Below, one piece after another: positions 18,501-26,663 of a DNA stretch of 38,522 nt. Each line of letters opens with the position of its first letter. Positions within the stretch are counted from its first letter, which is position 1. A program made the position numbers and the translations under genes. The notes beneath the pieces were generated by a model. The model was given only the letters and a program-made list of their open reading frames with translations. It had not been told where the DNA came from and ran no database searches. Origin of the DNA: a virus; the IMG/VR virus record IMGVR_UViG_3300020442_002678, positions 1-38,522 of that record. One strand, 5' to 3'.

Positions 18501-21500
18501 CAAAGGTACCGATCATGCATTGTCGGCATTTATGCGTAATCAGAGTTTGTTTGATGGGGAAGCAAGTGCCGAACTATTAGAGCAATGGGCAATTAGAATA
18601 GCTGACTTTGGTGATACATCTAGTAGAAGCACACTAGAATTTCAACTTACCCCACAGTTGTTGGTCACCAGTCCGCAACCTGTGAGAATCACAAAAGGTG
18701 AAAAATTTGACGTATTAAGTGACATTGTTATTGACATCGACAACAAAAGTCCACTTAAAGTAAGTGATAGCACAGAAGATAATTTTCAAACCAGACCAGT
18801 AAACACATTCAAAGATTCAAGTGACGAATTGTTTGCAGGAGATTTTACAACTTCTGGTTTACCTTTGCTAACTGAAACTGATTATAGAGTTATTAACAAA
18901 GAAGATTTTACAAAATTTCCTAAAGAAGTAAGAATTGCATACGATCACAGTGGTGATTGGCAGAACATAGGACAATGGAATGCAAATGTAAGTTACAAGT
19001 TTAATGAAAAAGTATTGTACCAAGGCAAGACTTGGACCATGCTAGATGAAGATGGTAGTAGTGGTATCGCAACCTCTGATGACCCCATTACAGTTACTGG
19101 TGCAAATCAACTTCCGGTTATTCCTAGCAGTGGTCAAACACTAAGCATAGACGGAAATACAATTACACTAATAAAAACAGCAAACAGTTCAACTAGAAAT
19201 ACTATTAAAGTAAGTGGTACACAAGACATTAAAAACAGCAATGTTGTGCCTCACGGTTCAACATTAATACTTGGTGAATCCAGCGGTATCACAACTACAA
19301 TTACATTTACAAATAGTGTTGCTTCAACAGTATACAACGATATTACAAAATTAGGTACTGTTACTAATCCATCGATTACAGGAAGTAATACTGCTACATT
19401 AATTATTGATGGTACAACTGTAAACTTCAATGATACCAATGCAACTACAACCAACATTACGGCACAAACAGCATATGAAAATGCTTTTAACTCTAGTTGG
19501 ATACAAAATCAATCATCAATAGCCACTACAGCGGCTACACGAATTCAAAGAATTGAAGGATTGAGAACAGACTACATTGCGGCTAACAGTGCCGCGGCAT
19601 GGGGAACTTGGATAACAACGTACTACACAAACAATGCAGGATTGAACATTGCTCATTTAGTTACACTTGTACAAGCAGGAGGCGCCACTCAACAAGCCGC
19701 ACAATTCTTACTAGACCAAGACTTAATCGTAATTAACAATATTAGAGCAACTAATTACATAGGTACAAACGTAGCAAATGGATCACAAGTAGTTGCTCCT
19801 GCAGATATTTCAGCGTCACAGAATGCTTTAAATACTGGAGCATACACAGCCGATATTGCAACTTATTTGAAAAGTGCCGCAGGTCAATCCACAGCATTTA
19901 CAGGTAATACTGTAGTCAAAGTAGCAAGTGGCACACAGTTTAAAACTTATGATTTAAACGCTATTGTACAGGAAATTAATGACGCTAGTATTAGCAATGT
20001 TACAGCAAGTGCAAGTGGTAACAGGTTAAAACTTACCAAAACAACTAATACACCTGCTAATCCATTTAGTTTAAGTATTAGTGTAGGCAGTGAAAACACT
20101 AACGTTGGATTTAGCACAGCCACTGAAACAATACAAGCAAGTGCTAACACCACAGTGACAACACCTAACTTAACACAAACGCAAGTAATACAGCAAATCA
20201 ACAATTCAGGAATAAGCGGTATAAGTGCTCAAGCAGGAGACAATAATTCAAATGTACTACAAATCAACAGTACTAAAGCAAACTTATTCATTGGTACAGG
20301 TACATCAAATGCTAGCACAGGATTGCCTAGCGGATTAATACCAGCAACTACAACAACAAATCAAACTAATATTGGACTTAATATTACTGATATAGTAGAA
20401 CAAATTAACACAGCAAATATCAGCGGTGTTAGTGCCGTTAACGCAAACAACAAAGTTAGAATTACCAGCACAAATAGTACACTTGTAATTGGATCTGGTA
20501 CAGCGAATTCTACCATAGGATTAACAGCTCAAACATACAACGCAACGCAAAGTACAACAAGTGCAATATTCAATGCAATACTAGATGCCAATGGAAATCC
20601 TGTGTTCATTGAAGATCAAAACGATCCAAATATCTTTAGTATATGGGTAGCAGATGACAGTGAATTTGGCAACTACAACCTAGGTTATCAGGTATATCAA
20701 AGCATGGACTTTGGAATGTATTCATATGATATTTGCGGTGGTATTGAAAGTGCTGATGAGGCAGAAATAAAAGTCAGTAGACAACCTGGTGATGTGCAAG
20801 CACATAATTTAATAGTTGGTGATTATATTCTTATAAGAGGTAGCAATAGTGTTCCAAACATAGACGGAATACACAAAGTAGTTAGAGTAAGTCCTGACAG
20901 ACCTGACAAATTTTACATAGACGAGTTTATTGAAATCAATGGTAACACAGGTAATATCTATCCATTGAGAAAAGTAAGATTTTCCAGCTACATAGAAATG
21001 GAATCAGATCGCCAGCAAAAGATAAACAATGTTTACAAATACAATTTCAGTGGCATAAGACAAAATTTAACTGGTAGACCAATTTTTACTTTCGTAGATG
21101 ATGACGGTACTGGTGTAAGTGCAGTTTATAAATGGGACGGTAGTTTCAGTGATGCTAACGGTAATATTGGCAGTTGGGTCAAAGTAAGAGCCGGAAATGT
21201 ACAAGCAAGAAATGATCTCTTAGAACATATTAAACTTTATGATGCTGAAAAACAAAGTACAATTACACAGCTAGAAACCTATGACCCTGCAAAAGGAATA
21301 ATATTTGGATTTGTTGATAGAGAGATTGATTTTAAAACAACTAATGACATTGCCAATTACAACTTCAACAACTTAGATGGTGGTCTTACTAACATTGAGG
21401 CTTGGGGTAGGGAATACTTGGGTACAAGATGGTGGAACACCAGTACCGCAGTTTATTTAGATTATGAACAAAGCAGTATTGATTACCAGCAAAATAATTG

Positions 21501-23883
21501 GGGGCGTTTGTTTGATGGTGCTAGTATTGACATTTACGAATGGACAGCAAGCCCTGTGCTTCCTGAAGAGTGGATAAATCTTGTTACACAAAAAACTATA
21601 GTTGACGGAAAACAAGCAAGTGGAGAAGCATTTAGTATTACAATCAACGGACAAATTGTTTATAATTGGACACAGGAAGATTATTACAACACTGCAAGTA
21701 AACAAACAGAAACAGTATATTACTTTTGGGTAAAAAACAAAATTAACAGTGTAAGAAACAGTAATTATAATGTATTTCAATTGAGTCAGATATTGTTAAA
21801 TCCAACAGGATTCAATGTAAGTTGGGCCGCTCAAGCTGGATCAGATAGTTTATTGCTTACTAATATTGCAAATTATGTAAATGATGACACAGTAGCTCAA
21901 GTAAATCAAAAATCAGTTGGACTTGCACTTCCTATGCAAGATTGGTTAATGCTAGCAGAGAAAGATCCAAATGTTACAATACCAGAATACTTGCATATAA
22001 AAGTACGAGACAGTTTGGCAGGATTCAATAGATTCAGTGTAGACAAAACATTTACTACTTGGAACAACACAACGTTTTATGATAAAGATGCAGTTGTGAA
22101 AGATGGTGCAAATTATTACATAAGTTTGGTTGACAATCAAATTAATAATCCTCCTAGCACAGACACAGATATGTCTCATTGGCGTAGAATATATGACTAC
22201 AGCTTCATTGAAGGTACACAGATTGATGATATCCGTATTTGGAGGGGACAACCTGTGCCAGATCTCAAGCTACACAAGTTCAATAGATACGGACATCAGA
22301 TACGTCCAAGACAAAGTTTATACAGAGATTTAAAAGAAGCTAGACAAAACTTTGTTTATACTGTAAACTCATTGTTAAGTGAAGTAAATGTTATTGACGA
22401 AATCAATAATTGGGAAAATGCATTCACCAGCACTTTTGTAGAAGGAACAGTAACCTATAGAATAAAAGATTATGTAAACCTAGTTGATTGGCATTTGATT
22501 GAGAAAGATAATAATGGTAATGTAACCTATCGATTTAATCCAAATACTGTTGCTGACGTTGTTTACACAACAAAACAAGATTACGTTGATGCTGGAGAGC
22601 CAGCAGAAGGTAGTTATGTACTGATCAAATCATCTAGCCCAGGAGCAGATATTGACAGAGCAGAAATGTATTACTTTATCAATGGAGAAGATAAACTTGT
22701 ATACAAAGAAAAAGCAACGGTACAACTAAGTGAAGAAATGTGGAATCAGGCAAAGTTTGGAAACGGATTTGATGCCATTGGTTTTGATGTAAATCCATTT
22801 GATGCATGTAGCGATAATACTATTGCTAGACTAATGGATCTACTGAGAACAGAAATTTTTGTAGGTACACATCATGTAAAATATAACCAGCTTTGGTTCA
22901 AGTTACTGTTCTCAGCAATTCTACAAAATACAGCAGATGATTTTGCATTTAAAACCACTTACACACATCTAGGGGTAAAAAGACCATTGTTGATAAACAA
23001 ACCAAAATATCAGAATTATAGTATTGATACAGTTGAAGAATTTGTCAATGACATTAAACCATTCCATACCAAATTACTCAGTAGTATGGACAGCAATACC
23101 CATGGTGATGCTACAGATATAGAAATTGAAGATATTGAAAGAAACAATGTAATCACTATGAAATATGAGGATCATAGCACAAGAGATTGGGCATGTGACT
23201 TAGAATTGTTCGGAGGCGGTTTTACTACTGTAATAGGTAACATAGATGAAAGTACATTTACTACACAACAAGCTGATATAACTGATGATTATAACGGAAA
23301 TGTGTTTGTACAACCTGTATGTGAAGGTTGGGGTGAAGAACTTGTGCCAACAGATTTTACTGAAAATATTAGTATTGCAGTACAAACAATGCTTACTCCG
23401 ACCTTAGATAGCGGACATACAAGATCATTTAGAATGATGCAGTTTCAACCAATGGATATACAGTCAAGCAATGTTATTGTTGACGCTCAATGTACAACAT
23501 TATTCACAGACATAAATGCAACTGATACTACAATAGTCGTTGCTAATGCAACAGGATTAGATAATCCAAATACACTTTCAGCAGTACCTGGAGTAATTTA
23601 TATAGGGTGTGAGAGAATAGAATATCAAGCTATCGACAACAATACTCTGTTGTTCTGTACAAGAGGAACAATGGGAACCAGTGCAAAAGCACATACAAGT
23701 GGAGATAGAGTAATCAATACTGGTCCAACTACTAACATTCCAACAGTGGATAAGTTTTCACATTATGGAGATGGACTGAGATTAGCATACAACGACAGTG
23801 GAATGAGCTTAACAGAGCATGTTGCAGTACCACAAACGCCTGAACATAGATTCATTAGAAATGCAGGCAAAGGAACGATATAA
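12571..23883 (+). CDS. Giant baseplate/tail structural protein in the gp7 position
   Basis: This 3770-aa open frame takes up 29% of the window. Its place right after gp6 is that of T4 gp7, the wedge scaffold (1032 aa), and the N-terminus (VTDLLPDILQTTVNKQFF, then a TFEQLM segment) recalls the very large structural proteins of marine T4-like phages. Three modules with Tyr/Trp hold patterns like chitin-binding (CBM5/12) domains lie at residues about 460-512, 2130-2165 and 3160-3210. A GGSGYTSAP module lies near 1519, three tandem flagellin-IN-like repeats at about 2463-2660, and a C-terminal adhesin-like module (strands ending in CTRGTMGTSAKAH) at about 3640-3720. No catalytic motif was seen. 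It starts at a TAATG junction behind GGAGG, and its stop codon lies inside a late promoter motif. Structural role is confident; gp7 homology is not proven. Confidence 0.75.
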   Translation: MSERKPNPYIAPKITRPGESVKKIGSRRVTDLLPDILQTTVNKQFFDSTFEQLMSTGNLEPIRNFVGETIGDSKFTPSIEDDYLLQNKPSDAFQFAPAMINKNQDNSIDQVLAYDDLINSLRYNELNVNNHSKLFNEKGYTLDIPINYDMFINHHRYFWVLDVLPPNELKYTSFFDIDTIIGETTYTTPTMLNGRSITLENGMRIRFCPHTVDRFTQTVPGNTVFTSTEPNAVKFLVYVNNTKKTINTDYTITNGVVTLSTAPALTDEIEIHAYYQFSASGNNENDAVYIVDGVGEPEGIVFTKQFEPGQYQGKQGKRIWNNVTVYNNQEPSGFDADEFAFDKRPFDLREHRMTTKDYTVEQRHGPDRSAWSRSNLWVHEQTIENSLIYQGTSDNIYAIERYRAVRPIIEYKKGIEKYRNGTFFKLNVDHYLESKDDPATSIVGKTSYSVIMSGISDEWTAGTGYERGQRVKVTMGTSPNFVVTFWECVEAHGESYNPTHGSNHRYWEQIVPVEVEDNDLIIFFGSSNATYNNKIWEVGGVGSGITLTERYNFDGSNGAIQLNDGEKILLLNGFNTFDSGQSQTIGGYGAGEREAPKSGAELYVDSTTNSGWRYARQKEHRSQGMPVVLYDTDLIAIDTESKYSNSDFAGATLFDFVHNQNNDYDIALGFNPEYVDYGNNPGLNFHCEILDKRFTFVKQSSDSSRSNQSEIKGYYYYKNFTNNRYFNMWSEIRNAQPVNKKIRKVVSDTANPLVVDVGHSAFVGDRCFNVFKEFGLLGISSQPTTDITVGKVNRIGGKLPTLFLHNNNTYTFNTMFTQAEIEFVNTNGSPVGAGITRTAGSGNQFDLQIGTPTVSSIKYRLAADPANFGTIFFSDNPNETNVKVYKNGDTFTNYSHTGNLISITSGLIKDDVYEFHFMTHEKYSPTGEGQFDVADVQKFNPQNINFGKVSYGDLINHLTEQMTSNPLFNGQVHGTNNYRNIVQLHESGGTIRQQPYSTELLNQLLVDVSTNPFSSLQFTSANYEQFKEKFKSKIVQLHESLDETLPVYHLVDKTLEALNLGKNKSSVFGNSQMAMYRDYKSVDVSWVQNQTPTFNLPEEVNNYDDTFNHIQVWIQIPDANGYHSWIALTKFKDYTLTGNKITITKGGANSFPSSGKNFAHIRWYPRTSVSFVPPSAVKLGLMEQFVPEIRSDYSQNSTGTATDNVIIGHDGSVHVRNGTELFQRQQVGFDPVDAGLWDLENRIYNNLSSDLTLTVNQNAYMPNAHRPAVYTWSQVNETIRSEFNKYKANNNITELNSNTYYDATDKFTWNYSSVGPQIGGWRGLYHFYFNTDRPHTHPWEMLGHNLKPTWWDANYSWTDAVKRQALLLALQYGQTSDPALGANNQTYDINYSYKNYDWNNQTLVTLLGALNDPETAGVVPTPTEPAKDFVFGDWGPVEAEWRRSSQGKIAMILAFLRTRPLIVLNNYFRTARRQIKNLAGYDHPQEIDIDELKLISWKDIDISGSSITGKIIESVRVLSGGSGYTSAPDVSVNDNFGTGGAIQTYIENGEVVGASVHRQGQKYFNRPLLEIATGGALLDPILAEDATHYYNGLSNAIINFGVGYGMDADTLKTRLNNLSYQAIVKAGGFVNRNNKFILESSQDKGRVFVPEENVTTVLYTSKPDKEYFYGGIKIDKTANGYTINGFDNSLAYFKYNKPNTATDGITTSFSGVTNVSVLRYKVFEEETSTLDYNTELNSIQEVFDFINGYGYYLNELGFTQQWRTSAGNFVTWAVGESTTTLIIIPDDSKVVVNDGTDGYFDNIDKKYDGVYNISNRSGNQISSNELIIDRKSMEPDSETTFQVKDDTTSEIFGIRLYKVQLQHIFVFDNITNFDDVLHDLSIGQSHTRIVWQGSRTRNWNGKLYSPGYIVNDNTVLPNYDTTAKEVDQYLGRTNTLSNSQLSDVARFNAGYNKPSWGTKLDIDDDSLYEFVKGSYKYKGTDHALSAFMRNQSLFDGEASAELLEQWAIRIADFGDTSSRSTLEFQLTPQLLVTSPQPVRITKGEKFDVLSDIVIDIDNKSPLKVSDSTEDNFQTRPVNTFKDSSDELFAGDFTTSGLPLLTETDYRVINKEDFTKFPKEVRIAYDHSGDWQNIGQWNANVSYKFNEKVLYQGKTWTMLDEDGSSGIATSDDPITVTGANQLPVIPSSGQTLSIDGNTITLIKTANSSTRNTIKVSGTQDIKNSNVVPHGSTLILGESSGITTTITFTNSVASTVYNDITKLGTVTNPSITGSNTATLIIDGTTVNFNDTNATTTNITAQTAYENAFNSSWIQNQSSIATTAATRIQRIEGLRTDYIAANSAAAWGTWITTYYTNNAGLNIAHLVTLVQAGGATQQAAQFLLDQDLIVINNIRATNYIGTNVANGSQVVAPADISASQNALNTGAYTADIATYLKSAAGQSTAFTGNTVVKVASGTQFKTYDLNAIVQEINDASISNVTASASGNRLKLTKTTNTPANPFSLSISVGSENTNVGFSTATETIQASANTTVTTPNLTQTQVIQQINNSGISGISAQAGDNNSNVLQINSTKANLFIGTGTSNASTGLPSGLIPATTTTNQTNIGLNITDIVEQINTANISGVSAVNANNKVRITSTNSTLVIGSGTANSTIGLTAQTYNATQSTTSAIFNAILDANGNPVFIEDQNDPNIFSIWVADDSEFGNYNLGYQVYQSMDFGMYSYDICGGIESADEAEIKVSRQPGDVQAHNLIVGDYILIRGSNSVPNIDGIHKVVRVSPDRPDKFYIDEFIEINGNTGNIYPLRKVRFSSYIEMESDRQQKINNVYKYNFSGIRQNLTGRPIFTFVDDDGTGVSAVYKWDGSFSDANGNIGSWVKVRAGNVQARNDLLEHIKLYDAEKQSTITQLETYDPAKGIIFGFVDREIDFKTTNDIANYNFNNLDGGLTNIEAWGREYLGTRWWNTSTAVYLDYEQSSIDYQQNNWGRLFDGASIDIYEWTASPVLPEEWINLVTQKTIVDGKQASGEAFSITINGQIVYNWTQEDYYNTASKQTETVYYFWVKNKINSVRNSNYNVFQLSQILLNPTGFNVSWAAQAGSDSLLLTNIANYVNDDTVAQVNQKSVGLALPMQDWLMLAEKDPNVTIPEYLHIKVRDSLAGFNRFSVDKTFTTWNNTTFYDKDAVVKDGANYYISLVDNQINNPPSTDTDMSHWRRIYDYSFIEGTQIDDIRIWRGQPVPDLKLHKFNRYGHQIRPRQSLYRDLKEARQNFVYTVNSLLSEVNVIDEINNWENAFTSTFVEGTVTYRIKDYVNLVDWHLIEKDNNGNVTYRFNPNTVADVVYTTKQDYVDAGEPAEGSYVLIKSSSPGADIDRAEMYYFINGEDKLVYKEKATVQLSEEMWNQAKFGNGFDAIGFDVNPFDACSDNTIARLMDLLRTEIFVGTHHVKYNQLWFKLLFSAILQNTADDFAFKTTYTHLGVKRPLLINKPKYQNYSIDTVEEFVNDIKPFHTKLLSSMDSNTHGDATDIEIEDIERNNVITMKYEDHSTRDWACDLELFGGGFTTVIGNIDESTFTTQQADITDDYNGNVFVQPVCEGWGEELVPTDFTENISIAVQTMLTPTLDSGHTRSFRMMQFQPMDIQSSNVIVDAQCTTLFTDINATDTTIVVANATGLDNPNTLSAVPGVIYIGCERIEYQAIDNNTLLFCTRGTMGTSAKAHTSGDRVINTGPTTNIPTVDKFSHYGDGLRLAYNDSGMSLTEHVAVPQTPEHRFIRNAGKGTI
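19940..20560 (+). repeat. Three tandem ~70-residue repeats (flagellin-IN-like) in the giant protein
   Basis: Three units begin with an I-V/I-x-x-I-N helix (IVQEINDASIS, VIQQINNSGIS, IVEQINTANIS), each followed by V-x-A-x-x-x-N and a strand pair ending with ISVGSENTNVGF, IGTGTSNASTGL or IGSGTANSTIGL. Period is roughly 73 residues. The layout resembles the IN motif of flagellins and hook proteins, where it forms a surface-exposed beta element. DNA identity between units is low, so this is an old duplication. Confidence 0.7.
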
Positions 23884-23887
23884 ATAC
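23879..23887 (+). promoter_or_regulatory. T4-type late promoter overlapping a stop codon
   Basis: TATAAATAC, identical to the motif at 2000-2008, is formed by the last codon and TAA stop of the giant gene. Transcription is expected near 23892. This puts the first ATG (23893) at the transcript end and favours the second in-frame ATG at 23905 for messages starting here. Confidence 0.75.
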
Positions 23888-23904
23888 ATTAAATGGAAAG
23901 AGCG

Positions 23905-24507
23905 ATGAGTTTAGATAAGATCAACGAAACATCATTAATAGGAATTGAAGGGCATATTAAAATATGGGATCCTGAATCAGGTGAAGTATTAGTTCGTAGA
24001 AGAAATGCTATCAACTACGAAAATATGAGTATTGCTATAGCTAGTTTGCTTGCAAACGAAGCTGGCAACTCAGGTAACCATCATATTGCTACAATGAGAT
24101 TTGGAAATGGCGGAACAACCATTGACGGATTAGGAACAGTAACATACAAAGCAACAAACACCAACAGTGCCAGCGGTGCTTTGTATAATCAAACATTTAG
24201 TCAAACAGTTGACGAATCAGTAAGCGGAAGTGCTCTTAACGGTACAGAAATAAATCATACCAGTCCAAACACTTTCAGTGATGTCATAACAACATGTACA
24301 TTGGATTTTGACAGTGTCACAGGTGAAGATGCAGATGACACTGCAACCAATATGAACGGCACATATGTATTTGATGAACTAGCAATTTACAGTGGTAACA
24401 ACGATTTGTTAACACATGTTGTTTTCCATCCTGTACAAAAAAGTGCAAACAGAAAAATACAAGTAATTTATACACTAAGAATTAGATCAAGTTTCGCAGA
24501 CTTATAA
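23905..24507 (+). CDS. Virion structural protein, probable (unknown specific role)
   Basis: This 200-aa protein has an N-terminal segment (GIEGHIKIWDPESGEVLVRRRNAI) followed by an NMSIAIASLLA helix and a strand-rich remainder ending in a YTLRIRSSF strand. I associate this type with small tail or fibre-linked proteins of marine T4-like phages but cannot name a T4 equivalent. Two starts are possible: ATG 23893 (204 aa) and ATG 23905 (200 aa). I prefer 23905 because the late promoter at 23879 would give a leaderless transcript for the first, while GGAA lies six bases before the second. It sits between the giant baseplate protein and two fibre-type proteins, where T4 carries genes 8 to 12. Confidence 0.7.
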   Translation: MSLDKINETSLIGIEGHIKIWDPESGEVLVRRRNAINYENMSIAIASLLANEAGNSGNHHIATMRFGNGGTTIDGLGTVTYKATNTNSASGALYNQTFSQTVDESVSGSALNGTEINHTSPNTFSDVITTCTLDFDSVTGEDADDTATNMNGTYVFDELAIYSGNNDLLTHVVFHPVQKSANRKIQVIYTLRIRSSFADL

Positions 24508-24520
24508 TGAGGAAAAGATA

Positions 24521-25435
24521 ATGCCATACACAATAGATTATAGTCAAAGCAGTAAAACAGCAATAGTTGTTAACGATGGAACAATTGATACCAGTACAAG
24601 TATTGGATTGATTGGTAAAAACTATACACGCTTTGGCGAAATACTAAACGAAAACATGTTACACATAATGGAAAATTTTGCTAATAAAAATGCTCCAAGT
24701 AATCCAACAGAAGGTATGCTGTGGTACGATACAGCAAACAGCCAACTTAAAATTTACGATAACGGTGTATGGAGTGTTATTTTAAGTGGTGCAGGCACAA
24801 CTAAAATTGAATTTAGAAACAGAAAAGACACAGGTGGTAATTATCATAAAACAATAGAAATGATTGTAGATAACAATATTGTAACAATCACAACAGATGA
24901 TACTACAGCTTGGACACCTCATGCAGATGAAAAACTTGAAGATGGAGTAACACAACTTAGCACACAGTTTCCAACTATACAAGCTGGTATCACAATGAAC
25001 AATACCACACATTACAAATTTAGAGGTATTGCCACAAGTGCAGAATATGCCGACCTTGCAGAACGTTATGCCGCAGATGAAGAATATGAAGCGGGCACAG
25101 TAGTAAGATTAGGTGGGACACACGAAATTACACAAACAATGCAAGCACATGACAGTGATGTATTTGGTATAGTAAGTACTTCACCAGGATTTGAAATGAA
25201 TGCCGCGGCTGGTACAGATGCTACACATCCGTTTGTAGCACTAGCAGGAAGAGTACCTTGCAAAGTAATTGGCAAAGTTGTCAAAGGACAAAGAATAGTT
25301 TCAAGCAATACACCAGGACATGCAATGGCAATAGCCACACCAGCTGACCAGTGTTATGCAATTATAGGAAGAGCATTAGAATCAAAAGATACAGACGATG
25401 CCGGAACAATAGAAGTAGTTGTGGGGGCAAAGTAA
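24521..25435 (+). CDS. Tail fibre protein with C-terminal peptidase-G2-like assembly domain
   Basis: This 304-aa protein has two parts. Residues about 25-85 contain a GLIGKNYTRFGEILNENMLH segment, ENFANKNAP, and EGMLWYDTANSQLKIYD, a module widespread in fibres of marine T4-like phages. Residues about 170-304 contain SAEYADLAERYAADEEY, then EAGTVVRLGG, DVFGIVST and an ALAGRVPCKV segment. This recalls the domain at the C-terminus of many phage fibres and appendage proteins, some of which act as intramolecular chaperones that cleave themselves off (peptidase G2 type). Whether this one cleaves is unknown. A GAGGAAAAG site precedes the start, and the stop abuts the next ATG. It probably forms the fibre shaft next to the adhesin-like protein downstream. 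Confidence 0.75.
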   Translation: MPYTIDYSQSSKTAIVVNDGTIDTSTSIGLIGKNYTRFGEILNENMLHIMENFANKNAPSNPTEGMLWYDTANSQLKIYDNGVWSVILSGAGTTKIEFRNRKDTGGNYHKTIEMIVDNNIVTITTDDTTAWTPHADEKLEDGVTQLSTQFPTIQAGITMNNTTHYKFRGIATSAEYADLAERYAADEEYEAGTVVRLGGTHEITQTMQAHDSDVFGIVSTSPGFEMNAAAGTDATHPFVALAGRVPCKVIGKVVKGQRIVSSNTPGHAMAIATPADQCYAIIGRALESKDTDDAGTIEVVVGAK

Positions 25436-26656
25436 ATGGCGCAGTCCATTGGGGATCAAGTACTTAATACTGATTTTAATCTAGTAGCATTTGATGTTAA
25501 CAAGGTTTTTGGAGACAAATATCCAACAGCTCTTGTAACAGATGCTAACAGAGGTGCTACTCATAAATTTGGTTGGGGTGCAATCAATGTTGATGATAAT
25601 ATTGCCAATGGCGTAATAATTACAGCAGAAAGATTACAAGAACTAGTAACAAGAGCAAATATAAGTATTGACCATACCACAGTGAATGATCATGTACTTG
25701 TGTTTATTGTACCAGCAAATAGAACAACCATAGCCGCAGGCACACCTATTAGAGCAGAAGATCTTAACCTAGTAAGATCCAAATTTGATAATATATTAGC
25801 AAACAATGTCCACGCAACTGTAGACCCAACTAATGCAAGTGCATTTGTTGCCAATAGTGCAGGATATGGCAGAACTACAGTATGGGATTACCAACTCAAT
25901 GGTGAACATAAGTGGTTATGGAATTCATATAATGATGCAAGATATTTTTTTAACGGAGGCGGACAGCTAAGAGCTAGCTTAAACATGACCGGTGGTAGCA
26001 CAGCAGGTTACTATAACTGGAGTGATGTTATTAATGAAATGGGTGTCTTAAATTTTACTTTTGACAATGTATTTCAAAGTGCGGCAACAACAAGTGGTAC
26101 CAGCGAAGGAAAAGGTTTTTATGATTTGACTGAATACTACGGAGACGGCAGTGACGCCGGAAGTGCTGACGAAGGATTGCTGTTTACTTCAAGCGGAGTA
26201 ACACTTGGTAAACGTGGTGGAGGCTACGGATATGGTTATGGCTATGGTTACGGATATGGCTATGGTTACGGATATGGACAACAATTATACGGCTATATCA
26301 CAGGAAAAGGTAATTACCCAGACTGGGCTGATCCAGCCAAAAAAAGCGGTTACGGATATGGATACGGTTACGGTTACGGATACAGTGGCATTTATGTAAG
26401 TGCTTATAGCTTGTATTCAACCTATCAATCATTGAAGTTTAGACTATACGGAAAATACACAGACAACGGAGCAGGTGTACAATTTAAGATGGTTTTAGAT
26501 GATACAAGTCATGCAAACTTCATTGACGGAAGCATTACACCAACAATAAGCTATCTAATGCCTGATACACTTACAATAGGTACAACCAGCTTTGACGTAA
26601 CACCAGCACCAACATTCAGTATTATAGACGACTTTACAAGTCCAAATGATAGTTAA
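25436..26656 (+). CDS. Probable tail fibre tip/adhesin with Gly-Tyr repeats
   Basis: This 406-aa protein is the last structural gene before the modification operon. The N-terminal ~240 residues form a globular region (DVNKVFGDKYPTA near the start, a DYQLNGEHKWLWNSYNDARYF-type segment around 150-175). Residues 264-281 are nine consecutive Tyr-Gly pairs and residues 305-316 are six Gly-Tyr pairs, separated by a 23-residue linker with PDWADPAKK. The C-terminal ~90 residues are strand-rich. Gly-rich repeats in distal fibre proteins of T4-like phages (for example S16 gp38) form receptor-binding loops, so a host-recognition role is plausible but inferred. ATG follows the upstream stop without a gap, with GGGGGC as a weak ribosome site. 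Confidence 0.7.
   Translation: MAQSIGDQVLNTDFNLVAFDVNKVFGDKYPTALVTDANRGATHKFGWGAINVDDNIANGVIITAERLQELVTRANISIDHTTVNDHVLVFIVPANRTTIAAGTPIRAEDLNLVRSKFDNILANNVHATVDPTNASAFVANSAGYGRTTVWDYQLNGEHKWLWNSYNDARYFFNGGGQLRASLNMTGGSTAGYYNWSDVINEMGVLNFTFDNVFQSAATTSGTSEGKGFYDLTEYYGDGSDAGSADEGLLFTSSGVTLGKRGGGYGYGYGYGYGYGYGYGYGQQLYGYITGKGNYPDWADPAKKSGYGYGYGYGYGYSGIYVSAYSLYSTYQSLKFRLYGKYTDNGAGVQFKMVLDDTSHANFIDGSITPTISYLMPDTLTIGTTSFDVTPAPTFSIIDDFTSPNDS
26225..26383 (+). repeat. Two Gly-Tyr dipeptide repeat blocks
   Basis: (YG)9 is encoded at 26225-26278 and (GY)6 at about 26348-26383. Tyr codons alternate between TAT and TAC and Gly codons between GGT, GGC and GGA, so the DNA repeats only loosely (an 18-base unit recurs twice in the first block). 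Codon mixing implies the dipeptide pattern is kept by selection on protein. Confidence 0.9.
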
Positions 26657-26663
26657 AAAACTG

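Noticed and set aside
26222-26383. CRISPR array or microsatellite
   Set aside because: No regular spacer-repeat layout; variation is at synonymous sites and the pattern is explained by coding for Gly-Tyr.
26205-26399. Alternative-frame peptide with repeated MVTDM units
   Set aside because: It is the frame-shifted reading of the Gly-Tyr codons, not an independent gene.
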